DNA of 64,000 nt from Trichlorobacter ammonificans (GTDB taxonomy: Bacteria > Desulfobacterota > Desulfuromonadia > Geobacterales > Pseudopelobacteraceae). Shown here piece by piece: positions 1-8,782 of this stretch (the first letter of the stretch is position 1; each line of letters starts with the position of its first letter). Below the pieces are notes generated by a model, which did not search any database, was not told the DNA's origin, and was given only the letters and a program-made list of their open reading frames with translations. The DNA is taken from the NCBI RefSeq assembly GCF_933509905.1, contig NZ_OW150024.1, positions 1,228,001 through 1,292,000 of the forward strand. Reading direction: 5' to 3'. Both the position numbers and the translations under genes were made by a program.

Positions 1-2
1 GT

Positions 3-1013
3 CATACCTCCCGGGATGTCATGGGGGACGGCTTTGCCTATCCCACCATGTACCAGCAGACCGAGATCCGCTGCGAGGACTGCCACGGCAGTCCGACGGA
101 GGTGCCGCGTTACCGCGAGATCACCCGGGAGAACGACGAGGTGCTGCGGGAATCCCGTCAGTACAAGCGTCCCATGCAGGCGGGGGACCGGATGATCCAG
201 ACCTCGAAAGGGCGTAGCTACGCCAACGTCTTTTACCGCGACGGCGTCATCTGGCTGCAGGGAAAACGCAGCGGCAAGCTGCATACCACCAAGGTCATCA
301 CCGGCACCCCGGCCCACCGGATCGCCGGCCACGAGCGGATGGAGTGCTACAGTTGCCATTCCCGCACCGTGGTGCAGTGCTACGGCTGCCATACCCGCTA
401 CGACAAGGGGTGGGCGGGGATGGATTTCATCAAGGGGGAGGAAACACCGGGCGCCTTTTCCGAAAGCGAGGATTACCGCATGCTCTCGCCGTTTCCGCTG
501 GCCCTGAACCAGCGGGGCAAGGTCTCGCCGGTCACCCCCGGCTGCCAGACCTTCATCACGGTGGCCGAAAAGGACGGCTCCTTCTCCCGGTTGGAGTATG
601 TGGCACGCTACCAGGGAAAACAGCAGTTGCGCTTTGCTCCCTTCTACTCCCACAATACCGGCAAAAAAGCGGTGGGCTGCAGCGAATGCCACGGTAACCC
701 GGCCTATCTCGGCTTCGGCCAGCACCTGGTCGAGGGGAACAGCATCAAGGCAACACTGCTGTGCGAACGTTCCGACACGAAACCGCTGGACGGTTTCCTG
801 ACCATGGAGCGCGGCAGGGTGGCGGCCTTTTCCGCCGTTACCCGGGAGAACGCCCGTCCCCTGAACGCTGCCGAGGTGAAGCGGGCCCTGTCGGTGAACC
901 TCTGCCTGCCGTGCCACACACGGCCTGAGGACCCCATCTATCGGAAAGGACTGGACTATCGTGCACTGGATGATCCTCTGCATCGTCGTCTGCTGTCTGT
1001 CGGCGGTCGCTGA
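3..1013 (+). CDS. extM: Multiheme c-type cytochrome, ExtM-like (5' end outside window)
   Basis: The reading frame is open to the left edge, so the N-terminus and signal peptide lie outside the window; the first internal ATG is only an apparent start. The visible C-terminal ~336 residues carry five CXXCH heme motifs (CEDCH, CYSCH, CYGCH, CSECH, CLPCH), so this is a periplasmic or outer-surface multiheme electron carrier. The 3' end overlaps the next cytochrome gene by about 53 bp. The downstream order (second multiheme cytochrome, Rieske, cytochrome b, cytochrome b C-terminal part, tetraheme cytochrome) matches my recollection of extMNOPQS of the Geobacter selenite/tellurite reduction operon. 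The symbol rests on that order, not on a database match. The heme motifs are seen directly; an electron-transfer role follows from family knowledge; the physiological substrate is inferred. Confidence 0.8.
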   Translation, partial: HTSRDVMGDGFAYPTMYQQTEIRCEDCHGSPTEVPRYREITRENDEVLRESRQYKRPMQAGDRMIQTSKGRSYANVFYRDGVIWLQGKRSGKLHTTKVITGTPAHRIAGHERMECYSCHSRTVVQCYGCHTRYDKGWAGMDFIKGEETPGAFSESEDYRMLSPFPLALNQRGKVSPVTPGCQTFITVAEKDGSFSRLEYVARYQGKQQLRFAPFYSHNTGKKAVGCSECHGNPAYLGFGQHLVEGNSIKATLLCERSDTKPLDGFLTMERGRVAAFSAVTRENARPLNAAEVKRALSVNLCLPCHTRPEDPIYRKGLDYRALDDPLHRRLLSVGGR

Positions 1014-2208
1014 TACCGCAATCGCCGGAAGCTGCTTCCGCTGCCACGCTGGCAGCGGGCGGACGGTGCACACGGTGTTCGCCTGCACCGTCTGCCATCT
1101 GGCCGATGGCCGGACGCTGGGAGCCCCGGACGAAGCGACCCGGCAGGCGGCCAGCTGCACTGCCTGCCATCCGGGGCGGGAGCGGATCTTCAGCCAGGCC
1201 ATGACCACCCGCCTGGCGGAACAGCGCTTTGTGGAGCGCAGCTACGCCATGGTGGATAGCGGCTTTTTCGGCAAGAACTGCGCCTCCTGCCATGTTTCCA
1301 GTTGTCGCGACTGCCACGGCACGCCGTGGGAGCTGAAAAAACCGTCCGTTGCCGACTGCCAGAACTGCCATCGCGGCTATTACACCGGCTGGGACTACAC
1401 CGGCCGTGCCCCCCGCGAGGACAACATGCGCTACCAGCGGGGGGGGGCGGAGAAAGGGGAGACCTGGCTGAAGATGCTGCCGGATGTCCATTACCAAGCC
1501 GGCATGACCTGCGGCAGTTGCCATGGTATGACCAGCCTCATGGAGGGAAAAAAATCGTCGAAAGGGTGCCGGGACTGCCATCGGCCGGACCCGACGGTGC
1601 TTGAGCACGGCATAGCGGCCCACATGGAGCGGCTGGAGTGTTACGCCTGCCACTCCGCCTGGGCGCCCCAGGAGTACGGCACCTTTTTCCTCAGGTTCCG
1701 CGACCGGTCGCAGAAAGAGGGGTTCGATCTCAAGCCCGGTCCAGATCCCGAGTACCTGCGCAGCGCCTACCTGAAAGCTCAGGATGCGCCGCCCCTGGGG
1801 ATCAACGGGGCAGGCAGGGTCAGTCCGATCAGACCCCAGTTCATCGCCTACTATACCGATATTCAGCAGGCCCGGCTCAGGGGGGGGGACAATCGGTTGC
1901 TGGTCGCCGAGTGGCGGGCCTTCTTCCCCCACACCGTACAGCGGGGGAGCGTCACCTGCGAGGGGTGCCACGACAATCCGCGCCGCTTCCTGCTGGAACC
2001 TGCCTCGCAGCGGATCTACCGGACGGCGCAAGACGGCCTGGGGCTTGAGTCATTCTGGCTGCAGGAGGGACAGCGGCTGGTGAACGGCAGTTTTTTTTCT
2101 GCCGGTCGTTACCGGCAGATGAGTAGCACCGCCAATCCGGTTTATGCACGGGACTCTGTTAAAAAATGGAAAGATATTCTCAAACGCGTCGACGCTTCCT
2201 CCAGGTAG
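961..2208 (+). CDS. extN: Decaheme c-type cytochrome, ExtN-like
   Basis: About 415 residues with a short hydrophobic signal sequence followed directly by ten CXXCH motifs: CFRCH, CTVCH, CTACH, CASCH, CRDCH, CQNCH, CGSCH, CRDCH, CYACH and CEGCH. It is therefore an exported decaheme electron carrier. The start used is a GTG; an ATG three codons downstream is an equally good choice and gives a similar signal peptide. The gene overlaps the preceding cytochrome by ~53 bp and the following Rieske gene by 43 bp, so the genes must be co-transcribed and probably translationally coupled. It probably passes electrons between the membrane Rieske/cytochrome b module and other periplasmic cytochromes. The assignment as ExtN is by gene order only. 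Confidence 0.8.
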   Translation: MHWMILCIVVCCLSAVADTAIAGSCFRCHAGSGRTVHTVFACTVCHLADGRTLGAPDEATRQAASCTACHPGRERIFSQAMTTRLAEQRFVERSYAMVDSGFFGKNCASCHVSSCRDCHGTPWELKKPSVADCQNCHRGYYTGWDYTGRAPREDNMRYQRGGAEKGETWLKMLPDVHYQAGMTCGSCHGMTSLMEGKKSSKGCRDCHRPDPTVLEHGIAAHMERLECYACHSAWAPQEYGTFFLRFRDRSQKEGFDLKPGPDPEYLRSAYLKAQDAPPLGINGAGRVSPIRPQFIAYYTDIQQARLRGGDNRLLVAEWRAFFPHTVQRGSVTCEGCHDNPRRFLLEPASQRIYRTAQDGLGLESFWLQEGQRLVNGSFFSAGRYRQMSSTANPVYARDSVKKWKDILKRVDASSR

Positions 2209-2561
2209 TGCTGGGGCTCGGCTCCCTGGAACTGCTGCGGCGGTATCTCACGCCCCGTAATCTTCCCGGACAGCGGGTACTGCTTACGGTGCGCCGTGAC
2301 GAGCTGCCGGCCGAAGGGGCCCTGGTGTTCCGCGACGCCCGCATAGCCCTGGTGCGCATCCAGGGGCGCTTGACAGCGCTGAGCCTGGTCTGTACCCATC
2401 TGGGCTGTACCGTGAACGTGCATGCCGACGGGCTTTCCTGTCCCTGTCACGGCAGCCGCTTCGACCGTGACGGCATGGTGCTGGAGGGGCCGGCGGTGCG
2501 GCCGCTGGCCCGCTACCGGCTGGAGGAACAGGGGGAGAAAATCATGGTGCTGGCGTCATGA
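2166..2561 (+). CDS. extO: Rieske [2Fe-2S] protein, ExtO-like
   Basis: A 131-residue Rieske protein. Box I is CTHLGC (Cys76, His78, disulfide Cys81) and box II is CPCHGS (Cys92, disulfide Cys94, His95), the complete ligand set for a high-potential [2Fe-2S] cluster. The N-terminus is TRRRFLQ followed by a hydrophobic stretch, consistent with Tat-dependent membrane anchoring. The gene sits between a decaheme cytochrome and cytochrome b, and its stop overlaps the start of the cytochrome b gene. It should receive electrons from quinol oxidation at cytochrome b and pass them to c-type hemes. This matches the ExtO position of the Geobacter selenite/tellurite reduction operon as I remember it. Confidence 0.85.
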   Translation: MERYSQTRRRFLQVVLGLGSLELLRRYLTPRNLPGQRVLLTVRRDELPAEGALVFRDARIALVRIQGRLTALSLVCTHLGCTVNVHADGLSCPCHGSRFDRDGMVLEGPAVRPLARYRLEEQGEKIMVLAS

Positions 2562-3178
2562 TGACCGATTTCCTGAAACATCTCTTCCCCCGTGTGGTGC
2601 TGGAGAAGAACCTGCGGCTCAGCTATACCTTCTGCCTGGGGGGGCTGGCCTTTACCGCCTTTTTGCTGCTGCTGCTGTCGGGTCTGTTGCTGGTGGTCTA
2701 CTACCAGCCCACGCCGGAGCGGGCCTTTGCCTCCATCCTCTTCCTGGAGGCATCGGTGCCGGGGGGCGCCTACCTGCGCAGCCTGCACCGGATGGCCTCC
2801 CATGCCCTGCTGGTACTGGTTTTCCTGCACACCCTGCGGGTGATCCTGACCGGTGCCTACCAGCGGCCCCGCCAACTCAACTGGGTCATCGGCTTTGCAC
2901 TGCTCTGCCTGTCGCTGTTCGAGGCGTACACCGGCTACCTGCTGCCCATGGATCAACTGGCCTACTGGGCCACCCAGACCGGTATGGAGCTTTTGGCCAC
3001 CCTGCCGCTGGGGGAGAGCCTGCGCCGCCTGCTGGTGCCGGACGGGGTGGGGCAGAACCTGTCGCTTTTGCGTTTTTACGCCCTGCATATCGTGATCCTG
3101 CCCCTGGCGGTGCTGCTGCTTTGCATGCTGCACTTCTACCGGATCAGGAAACAGAAAGGTCTGCTGCCCTACCTGTGA
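2558..3178 (+). CDS. extP: Cytochrome b (b6-like N-terminal part), ExtP-like
   Basis: A 206-residue integral membrane protein with four hydrophobic segments, corresponding in size to cytochrome b6. The second helix carries LHRMASH and a further His about 14 residues on, and the last helix has YALH and MLHFY, giving the two His pairs expected for two b hemes. The RPRQLNW loop and the AYTGYLLPMDQ stretch (the b6 pattern around the quinol site) are recognisable. The start overlaps the Rieske gene by 4 bp and the end overlaps the next membrane gene by 4 bp (GTGA). It forms the membrane core of a split bc-type quinol oxidoreductase. Confidence 0.87.
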   Translation: MMTDFLKHLFPRVVLEKNLRLSYTFCLGGLAFTAFLLLLLSGLLLVVYYQPTPERAFASILFLEASVPGGAYLRSLHRMASHALLVLVFLHTLRVILTGAYQRPRQLNWVIGFALLCLSLFEAYTGYLLPMDQLAYWATQTGMELLATLPLGESLRRLLVPDGVGQNLSLLRFYALHIVILPLAVLLLCMLHFYRIRKQKGLLPYL

Positions 3179-3591
3179 AAAACGGCTATGTGAAAAGCAG
3201 TCCCCACTTTTTCCGGCTGATCGGCCGGGCCATGCTGCTCTGCATCCTGGTGGTGTCGGCGCTGGCCGCCCTGGTCCCGGCGCCGCTGGAGCAGGCGGCC
3301 AATCCGGCCCAGACCCCCAACCCGGCCAAGTCGGCCTGGTTTCTGCTCTGGACCCAGGAGCTGGTCAGCCACTCCAACGGGCTGGCCTGGCTGATCCTGG
3401 CCGTGGCGTTCTTGTTTCTGCTGCTTCCCTGGCTGCCCGGCAGCGGTCACGTCTACCCGGCCCGCTGGTTTCCCCGTTCGCAGCGAGGGGTGAACCTGCT
3501 GACGGTACTGACGTTTCTCGCCATCGTGGCGCTGACGGTTGTTGCCCTGTTTTTCAGGGGGGCCAATTGGTCGTTCGTACCTTCCTTCTGA
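3175..3591 (+). CDS. extQ: Cytochrome b C-terminal-like membrane subunit, ExtQ-like
   Basis: A 138-residue membrane protein with about three hydrophobic helices. The segment NPAKSAWFLLWTQEL corresponds to the PEWYF-like quinol-site loop of subunit IV and of the C-terminal half of cytochrome b, so with the preceding gene it rebuilds a complete bc-type cytochrome b. I place the start at the GTG that overlaps the ExtP stop (GTGA); a second GTG five codons in is also possible. The reading frame stays open far upstream inside the Rieske and cytochrome b genes, but that part is only frame shadow. The 3' end overlaps the tetraheme cytochrome start by 25 bp. Confidence 0.75.
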   Translation: MKNGYVKSSPHFFRLIGRAMLLCILVVSALAALVPAPLEQAANPAQTPNPAKSAWFLLWTQELVSHSNGLAWLILAVAFLFLLLPWLPGSGHVYPARWFPRSQRGVNLLTVLTFLAIVALTVVALFFRGANWSFVPSF

Positions 3592-4385
3592 GTGTTGCCG
3601 TTCTGCTGGTCGCCGTCGCTGCCGGGGCGACTGCCCGGCCGCCCGACCGGTGTCTGGCCTGCCATCCTCCCCACTACCGGCAGCAGGGGAGCTGCAGCGA
3701 CTGCCATCGCGGCAACCCCGCTGCCGCGCGGAAGAGCATCGCCCATGCCGGCCTGCTGGCGGGACGGTACGCCGTGTTCACCCTGCCCGGTTCGCCGGTG
3801 GTCAAAAAAGGGGAGCGGCTCTTGGAGCAGTTCGCCTGCCGGCGCTGTCATGTGAGCGGCGGACGGGGAAACCGGCTGGCTGCGTCACTGGACGCGGTTG
3901 CGGCGGAGCGATCACCGGCGGAGATCGTGGCAGCCATCGGGAACCCTGCGGAAGGAATGCCCCGCTTTGCCATTGGTGACGCCCAGCTGACGGCGGTGGT
4001 AAACGGACTGTATTATGGCGGGACGCGGGGCAAAGGGGGGGAAGAACGGCCCCGGGTGGTCTTCTTTGAAAAAAGGGGCGCTGCCGACGACCTGTTTACC
4101 CGGAAGTGCGGCTCCTGTCACCGGCTGCTGTCGGAACGGCTGGGGGCACTGGGGCGCAGCGATGCGGGGCCGAACCTCTCGGGCCTGCTGACCCCTCATT
4201 ATCCCCGGAATGCCGGCCCAGGCGTCCCGTGGACCGAACAGCGACTGAAGGACTGGCTGTACAATCCAAGGACGGTACGACCCTGGTCGCTGATGCAACC
4301 GGTCCGGCTTTCCGATGGCGAGCTGCATGAGCTGATGCGGATACTGACGGTGACGCACCGGAAGGACCCAGCGTCCTTCCGGTAA
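3567..4385 (+). CDS. extS: Tetraheme c-type cytochrome, ExtS-like
   Basis: About 272 residues with an N-terminal signal sequence and four CXXCH motifs: CLACH and CSDCH close together near the N-terminus, CRRCH near residue 92, and CGSCH near residue 180. The last heme is followed by a monoheme cytochrome c-like fold with PNLSGL and a possible distal ligand in WSLMQPV. The start is a TTG just downstream of a poor ribosome site and inside the preceding gene, so the exact N-terminus is uncertain. Database names for ExtS call it a lipoprotein, but I see no lipobox cysteine here (AGATARPP), so this copy looks like a soluble or signal-peptide-anchored protein. It is the last gene of the cluster. 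Confidence 0.78.
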   Translation: MVVRTFLLSVAVLLVAVAAGATARPPDRCLACHPPHYRQQGSCSDCHRGNPAAARKSIAHAGLLAGRYAVFTLPGSPVVKKGERLLEQFACRRCHVSGGRGNRLAASLDAVAAERSPAEIVAAIGNPAEGMPRFAIGDAQLTAVVNGLYYGGTRGKGGEERPRVVFFEKRGAADDLFTRKCGSCHRLLSERLGALGRSDAGPNLSGLLTPHYPRNAGPGVPWTEQRLKDWLYNPRTVRPWSLMQPVRLSDGELHELMRILTVTHRKDPASFR

Positions 4386-4412
4386 AACGCCGCCGCAGCG
4401 GGCCGGAGATGC

Positions 4413-4853
4413 TCAGAACAGGGTCTCCCGGTTCATCAGGCGATCCATGGCTCCCGACCCTTGTGGCCCCTTGTAGTCAACGCATCTGGCCCAGGCCACC
4501 AGCGCCTGGTCAACATCCTTCTTTTGCTCGACGGTCAGCTTGTCGTAGCCGAATTCCGCCGCCGGTGTCAGCAGAATCTGCACAAACTGGCGGTAGTCTA
4601 CCGTGGCGGGCAGCGCTTCGCTTACGCAGGTACAGTAGGACTCCACCCCCACCACCTTCATGCACTGCTCCTTTTTGACCGGCAGCGTCTGCTTCTTCAG
4701 CTGCAGGCTCCGCAGCTCGGAAATCTGTTGTTCGAGCTCCTCAATTTTTTTCAGCAGCTGTTGCTGTTTCTGGGGGTCGGGGTCTGTCGCTCCCGCGATC
4801 ATACTGCCGAGGGAACACCAGATCAGGGTTACTGCGATAACGAGACGTTTCAC
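4413..4853 (-). CDS. Small exported protein with coiled coil and conserved cysteines
   Basis: A 146-residue protein I do not recognise. It begins with a clear signal peptide (cleavage predicted after ...MIAGA), followed by a charged coiled coil (residues ~28-55, heptad-like KIEELEQQISELRSL). The C-terminal part has Cys residues in KKEQCMK, SYCTCVSE and WARCVDY. The start is a GTG preceded by GGAGGTAG at good spacing. The gene is convergent with the Ext-like cluster, ending 27 bp from it. The four cysteines in an exported protein suggest disulfides or metal binding; CXXCH is absent, so it is not a c-type cytochrome. Confidence 0.7.
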   Translation of the reverse strand: MKRLVIAVTLIWCSLGSMIAGATDPDPQKQQQLLKKIEELEQQISELRSLQLKKQTLPVKKEQCMKVVGVESYCTCVSEALPATVDYRQFVQILLTPAAEFGYDKLTVEQKKDVDQALVAWARCVDYKGPQGSGAMDRLMNRETLF

Positions 4854-4915
4854 GAACTACCTCCTCCGGGCTGTGGGCTGGGTGCGGCAGGGCCCGCCGG
4901 GGCGGGCAGGGGAAC

Positions 4916-6022
4916 TCAGTTTTCGTCCAGCAGGAAGTCCGCACTGGCCTCCTGCTGGGCCAGCAGCAGGTCGAAGGGCGGCAGGTTATGCTCAAGCAGG
5001 ATGCGGGTCATCCGTGCCTTGAGGATATTCTGGCGATCCGCGGGAACGTTTCTGAGAAATACCTTGATCAGCGCTTCGATGACTTCCACCGGCTCACCTT
5101 TGATGTCCGTGACCGTACCGTCCTGCGACATGGCTACCAGTGCCGGGTAGCTGCCGTCGGGATCAAAGTAGCCCAGCACCTGTCGACTGGTCTCTTCGTC
5201 GCAGAGCTCCTTGAATACCACGACGATTTCGTTGGCAGCGCTGATTAGCATCGGAAACTTGTCCTCCAGGGAGGAGATGATGTCCAGTCCGACCTGCAGT
5301 TCTTCCATGCGCGACAGAAACTCGGGAATGAGTTCCCCCTGGATGATGCCGCCATGTTGCGGCGCCAGCATGAGGGGGGCCGGAGTCAGCTCCCTGATTT
5401 TCTGGACCGCCTTGCGGATCGCTTCGTTACTGGGCATGTACAGCTGGTGGAACGCCTTGATTCCCGGCCAGTTGTCTTCAGTGGCCATGAGGCCGAGCGC
5501 GGCAATGCCGCCCATGAAGTCACCGGTGAAGAGGATGCGTGATTCGAGGTCATAAAGCATGCAGGCGCCGCGGAAGTGGCAAAAAGGGGTGGGAATGAAC
5601 TGCAGGCGGTGACTCGGCTGCGTATTCAGGGATACCCGGAAGTTTTTGAAGCGCTCGACCGCCTTGAAGGTGACCTGGGGACTGTTCAGGCTGACCAAGC
5701 GCCAGGTGTCCTCGGTTGCCAGCACCACGTTGCGCGGGTTGATCTTGCACAGGTAGGGGAGGTTGCCCACCACATCCGGGTCCTGGTGGTTGATGAAGAG
5801 CATGTTGATCTTCGAGATATCCCCCAGTACCTGAGTCGTCTTGGTGATAAGATCGTTCAGGTCGCTTGAGGGGCCGGGATCGATCAGCATGTTGGCGACA
5901 TTGCCGCTGCCCTTGAAGATGCGCAGGTAACTGTTGCGGCTGAGGAACGACTTGCTGCCCGATCCGACCCAGTAAATATCGTTGCTGATTTCGACGGCCT
6001 GCTCCAGATCTGCATTCTGCAT
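4916..6022 (-). CDS. Diiron metallo-beta-lactamase-fold protein (FprA/ODP-like)
   Basis: A 368-residue protein. The N-terminal ~240 residues have the metallo-beta-lactamase fold with diiron-type ligands at the positions known from flavodiiron proteins: HQDPD (His79, Asp81, Asp83), His149, Asp168 in TGDFMGG and His223 in PQHGG. There is no flavodoxin domain behind it, so it resembles the oxygen-binding diiron protein (ODP) family rather than a complete NO/O2 reductase. The C-terminal ~130 residues are helical and unassigned. I chose the ATG with AAGGAG nine bases upstream; an ATG 11 codons earlier lacks a ribosome site. Its role may be O2 or NO sensing or scavenging; this is inferred. Confidence 0.82.
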   Translation of the reverse strand: MQNADLEQAVEISNDIYWVGSGSKSFLSRNSYLRIFKGSGNVANMLIDPGPSSDLNDLITKTTQVLGDISKINMLFINHQDPDVVGNLPYLCKINPRNVVLATEDTWRLVSLNSPQVTFKAVERFKNFRVSLNTQPSHRLQFIPTPFCHFRGACMLYDLESRILFTGDFMGGIAALGLMATEDNWPGIKAFHQLYMPSNEAIRKAVQKIRELTPAPLMLAPQHGGIIQGELIPEFLSRMEELQVGLDIISSLEDKFPMLISAANEIVVVFKELCDEETSRQVLGYFDPDGSYPALVAMSQDGTVTDIKGEPVEVIEALIKVFLRNVPADRQNILKARMTRILLEHNLPPFDLLLAQQEASADFLLDEN

Positions 6023-6115
6023 GTACCGGCACTCCTTCAGGTGCTTGGATTTCAATGCCTACAGCATACGTATCGGAAACATCATGCTGGTTTCTAAATA
6101 CATTCCGTCACGGGA

Positions 6116-8782
6116 TCACAGCGGCTTCTCCCGTCTGTCGATCAGCAGGAGCAGCGCGGGCAGAAACAGCAGGAAAGCCAGCACGATAGCGGTCATTCCC
6201 AGGGACATCACGGCACCGATGGAGAAGACCCCCTGGTGGCGGGCCACCATCAGGGCACCGAAACTGAACAGGATGGTCAGGGCGTTGAGAAAGACCCCCA
6301 CCCCGGCACTGCGCGTGACCACCTGCAGCGGGGTTTCCCCCTCGCGGCGGTAGCGGGCCAGGATATAGATGGCCGAGTCGATTCCCACCCCCAGGAGCAG
6401 CGGCATGACGATCACATTGGCCACGTTGAACTTGAGGCCGAAGAGTCCCATGCCGCCGATCATCAGCAATAGGCCCGTCGCCAGCGGCAGGATGCCGACC
6501 AGGGTCAGCTTCAGGCTGCGGAAGGTGATCAGCAGGATAACCACGATACCGGCAAAGGCGTACAGAAACGCTTTCAGATAGGAGTCCTGCAGGATGCGGA
6601 ACGACTCATACACACTGACCGGCTCGCCGGTGGCGTTGGGCACGACGCTTTTGATCTGGTTGACGAATTCGGCCAGGGGGGCTTTGTCAAAGATCTCGTG
6701 CTTGGGGACGATCTGCAGCAGCAGCCGGCCGTCCTTGGCAACGAAACGCTCCTTCAGGGAGGCGGGGACATCCGCCTCGGTGACGGGGCGGGCCTGCAGG
6801 CTTTCCATGAGCATGGTCAGCTTTTCCGGCAGGCCGGAGAACATGCTCCCCTGGAACTCCCGCAACATTCCCAGGGCATTGCCGTCCCGCTCTTTCTCCA
6901 GGCCGGCAAAGAACGTGTTCAGAGTGGTCAGGAATGCAGCCACCGGCTCTGCCTCCGGCAGGTGCTTCGCGGCAAGGTGCTGTTTCAGTTTTTCAACCCG
7001 CCCGTGGAATCCCTCGAAAACCGATGGCAGTTCCAGCGGACTCAAATTCTCCTCGTACGGCACCGGTTTTACCCCAGCCAGGGAGCGGCGCAGGGAGGCC
7101 AGCAGGGCCAGTTTCTCCTGCTGGTGCGTAGGGACCAGCGTCTGCAGGCTCACCACATGCGCAACCGATGAAAGCGCCTCCAGACGTCTGGTCAGGCTGG
7201 CAGCCTCATCCCGGTCCCGGGCGATGGCCACCCCGAAGTAGCCGGCGTTTTCCTTGCTTTTCATCAGCTTGTAGGCATACCGCACCGGCTCCAGCCCCTT
7301 AGCCTGCAGGTTCATCATGTTGAAGTCGAACTCCATGCGGGAAAGAGGGTACAGGCAGAGCAACGCCAGTGCGGCGGTGAACGTGGTCACCAGCAGGGGG
7401 CGTCGGAACAGGGCCTGCAGGATGGGGGAGTGGGAAAGTTCGCGACGAGGGGCGCTGACCGGCTTCTGATACCTGCTCAGCAGGACCAGCATGGCGGGCA
7501 GGACCGTGAAGGTGGACAGCACGCAGATGATGATGCCGCCGGTGGCGATGATCCCCAGTTCGGCAATCCCCTTGAAATCGGTGAAGGCAAAGGTGGCAAA
7601 GGCCAGGGCCACGGTGGCGGCGGCCATGGTCACGGCCCGCAGGTTGCCGCACAGCCCCCGTTCAATGGCGTCGAGCTGCGGTTTGCCGCTCCGTAACTCC
7701 TCCTGGTAGCGGAGCACCACCTGGATGCTGTATTCGATCCCCAGGCCGATCAACATGATGGCGAAGGCCATGGAGAGAATGTTCAGGTGTCCCACCGTCA
7801 GGGTGGCGAAGCCGAAGGAGACGCAGATGCCGACGATCAGCGATACCATGGCGGCCAGGGTGTTCAGCCAGCCCCGGAAGGCCACCAGGAGCAGGATCAC
7901 GGTCAGGGTGAGGGAGAGCAGGGTGGCTTTTTCCATGTCCTGCTGGCTGGTGGCCATCTCTTCGTATTCCAAAACCGGCACGCCGGTCAGGCCGGCGCTC
8001 ACTCCTTTGAACTCCGGCTTCTGGCGCAACGCCGCCAGCTCCTCCCGTACCTTTTTGATGGCCTGTTCCGCCGGTACGAAGCTGTCCTGCTCCTTCAGGG
8101 GGCGGATGGCGATGATCTGCTGCTTGCCGGCGTTTTCCAGCATCGACGGTTTGCCGTCGCCGGACCCTTTCAGGAACGAATCCAGGGAGAGGGCCGAGTT
8201 TTTGCCGTCAAAGCCGCTGAATCCCTTGTCCAGGGTGGTGAGCATGAAGGTGAGCCGCGCCAGCTTGCGCTGGTCCGGCGCGGCCAGGTAGTCGTCGATC
8301 TGGTTGGTGAGGGAGCTGAACAGGGTTTTCACCGAGGGCGCCGCCGCCAGATCCGTCAGCACCGGTGCAGCCATTTCCAGAGTGCGGGCCATGGCCTGCA
8401 GCTCCTCCAGCGGCATGAAGAGCAGGCCGTTCTGGCGGAAGTAGGGAAGACCGCCGGGGTAGAGCAGGTCGACGAACAGGCGCTTTTCCTTGGTGAGCCG
8501 GTCGTGAAGAGTGTCGCAGAAGCGGGTGACCAGGGCCGGGTCCTCCGCTTCCACCACCACCACGATTTCCTCCTGATCACCGAAGGCGGACCGGTATTCA
8601 CGGTAGGCCTGCTGGAACGGTGCGTTGCGGGGCATCAGATCGTCGCGGCCGGTCAGGAACTCCATACCGGTCAGTGTGTAGGCGACGGAAAGCGCGGACA
8701 GGAGCAGGGCCAGGGCCAGCACGGTCCAGGGACGGCGGGATACAAAGCGGAACAGACGACTGGAGGAAACGGGTGCGGACAT
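6116..8782 (-). CDS. RND/MMPL-family transporter, HpnN-like
   Basis: About 888 residues with the duplicated RND architecture: one N-terminal helix, a ~200-residue periplasmic domain, five or six helices, a second helix and periplasmic domain from about residue 480, and five or six C-terminal helices. The second half contains NVIVMPLLLGVGIDSAIYI, the counterpart of FAIMLIGLGIEYSIQV in the first half. Length and layout suit the hydrophobe exporters of the MMPL/HpnN type that move lipids such as hopanoids. The ATG used has AAGGAG ten bases upstream; a TTG seven codons earlier overlaps that ribosome site and is rejected. No hopanoid gene is nearby, so the substrate is inferred only. Confidence 0.82.
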   Translation of the reverse strand: MSAPVSSSRLFRFVSRRPWTVLALALLLSALSVAYTLTGMEFLTGRDDLMPRNAPFQQAYREYRSAFGDQEEIVVVVEAEDPALVTRFCDTLHDRLTKEKRLFVDLLYPGGLPYFRQNGLLFMPLEELQAMARTLEMAAPVLTDLAAAPSVKTLFSSLTNQIDDYLAAPDQRKLARLTFMLTTLDKGFSGFDGKNSALSLDSFLKGSGDGKPSMLENAGKQQIIAIRPLKEQDSFVPAEQAIKKVREELAALRQKPEFKGVSAGLTGVPVLEYEEMATSQQDMEKATLLSLTLTVILLLVAFRGWLNTLAAMVSLIVGICVSFGFATLTVGHLNILSMAFAIMLIGLGIEYSIQVVLRYQEELRSGKPQLDAIERGLCGNLRAVTMAAATVALAFATFAFTDFKGIAELGIIATGGIIICVLSTFTVLPAMLVLLSRYQKPVSAPRRELSHSPILQALFRRPLLVTTFTAALALLCLYPLSRMEFDFNMMNLQAKGLEPVRYAYKLMKSKENAGYFGVAIARDRDEAASLTRRLEALSSVAHVVSLQTLVPTHQQEKLALLASLRRSLAGVKPVPYEENLSPLELPSVFEGFHGRVEKLKQHLAAKHLPEAEPVAAFLTTLNTFFAGLEKERDGNALGMLREFQGSMFSGLPEKLTMLMESLQARPVTEADVPASLKERFVAKDGRLLLQIVPKHEIFDKAPLAEFVNQIKSVVPNATGEPVSVYESFRILQDSYLKAFLYAFAGIVVILLITFRSLKLTLVGILPLATGLLLMIGGMGLFGLKFNVANVIVMPLLLGVGIDSAIYILARYRREGETPLQVVTRSAGVGVFLNALTILFSFGALMVARHQGVFSIGAVMSLGMTAIVLAFLLFLPALLLLIDRREKPL

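Noticed and set aside
2422-3591. Long plus-strand frame from the Rieske gene through cytochrome b to the subunit IV-like gene
   Set aside because: Only its last 138 codons (from 3175) look like a membrane protein; the earlier part is out of frame with well-supported genes.
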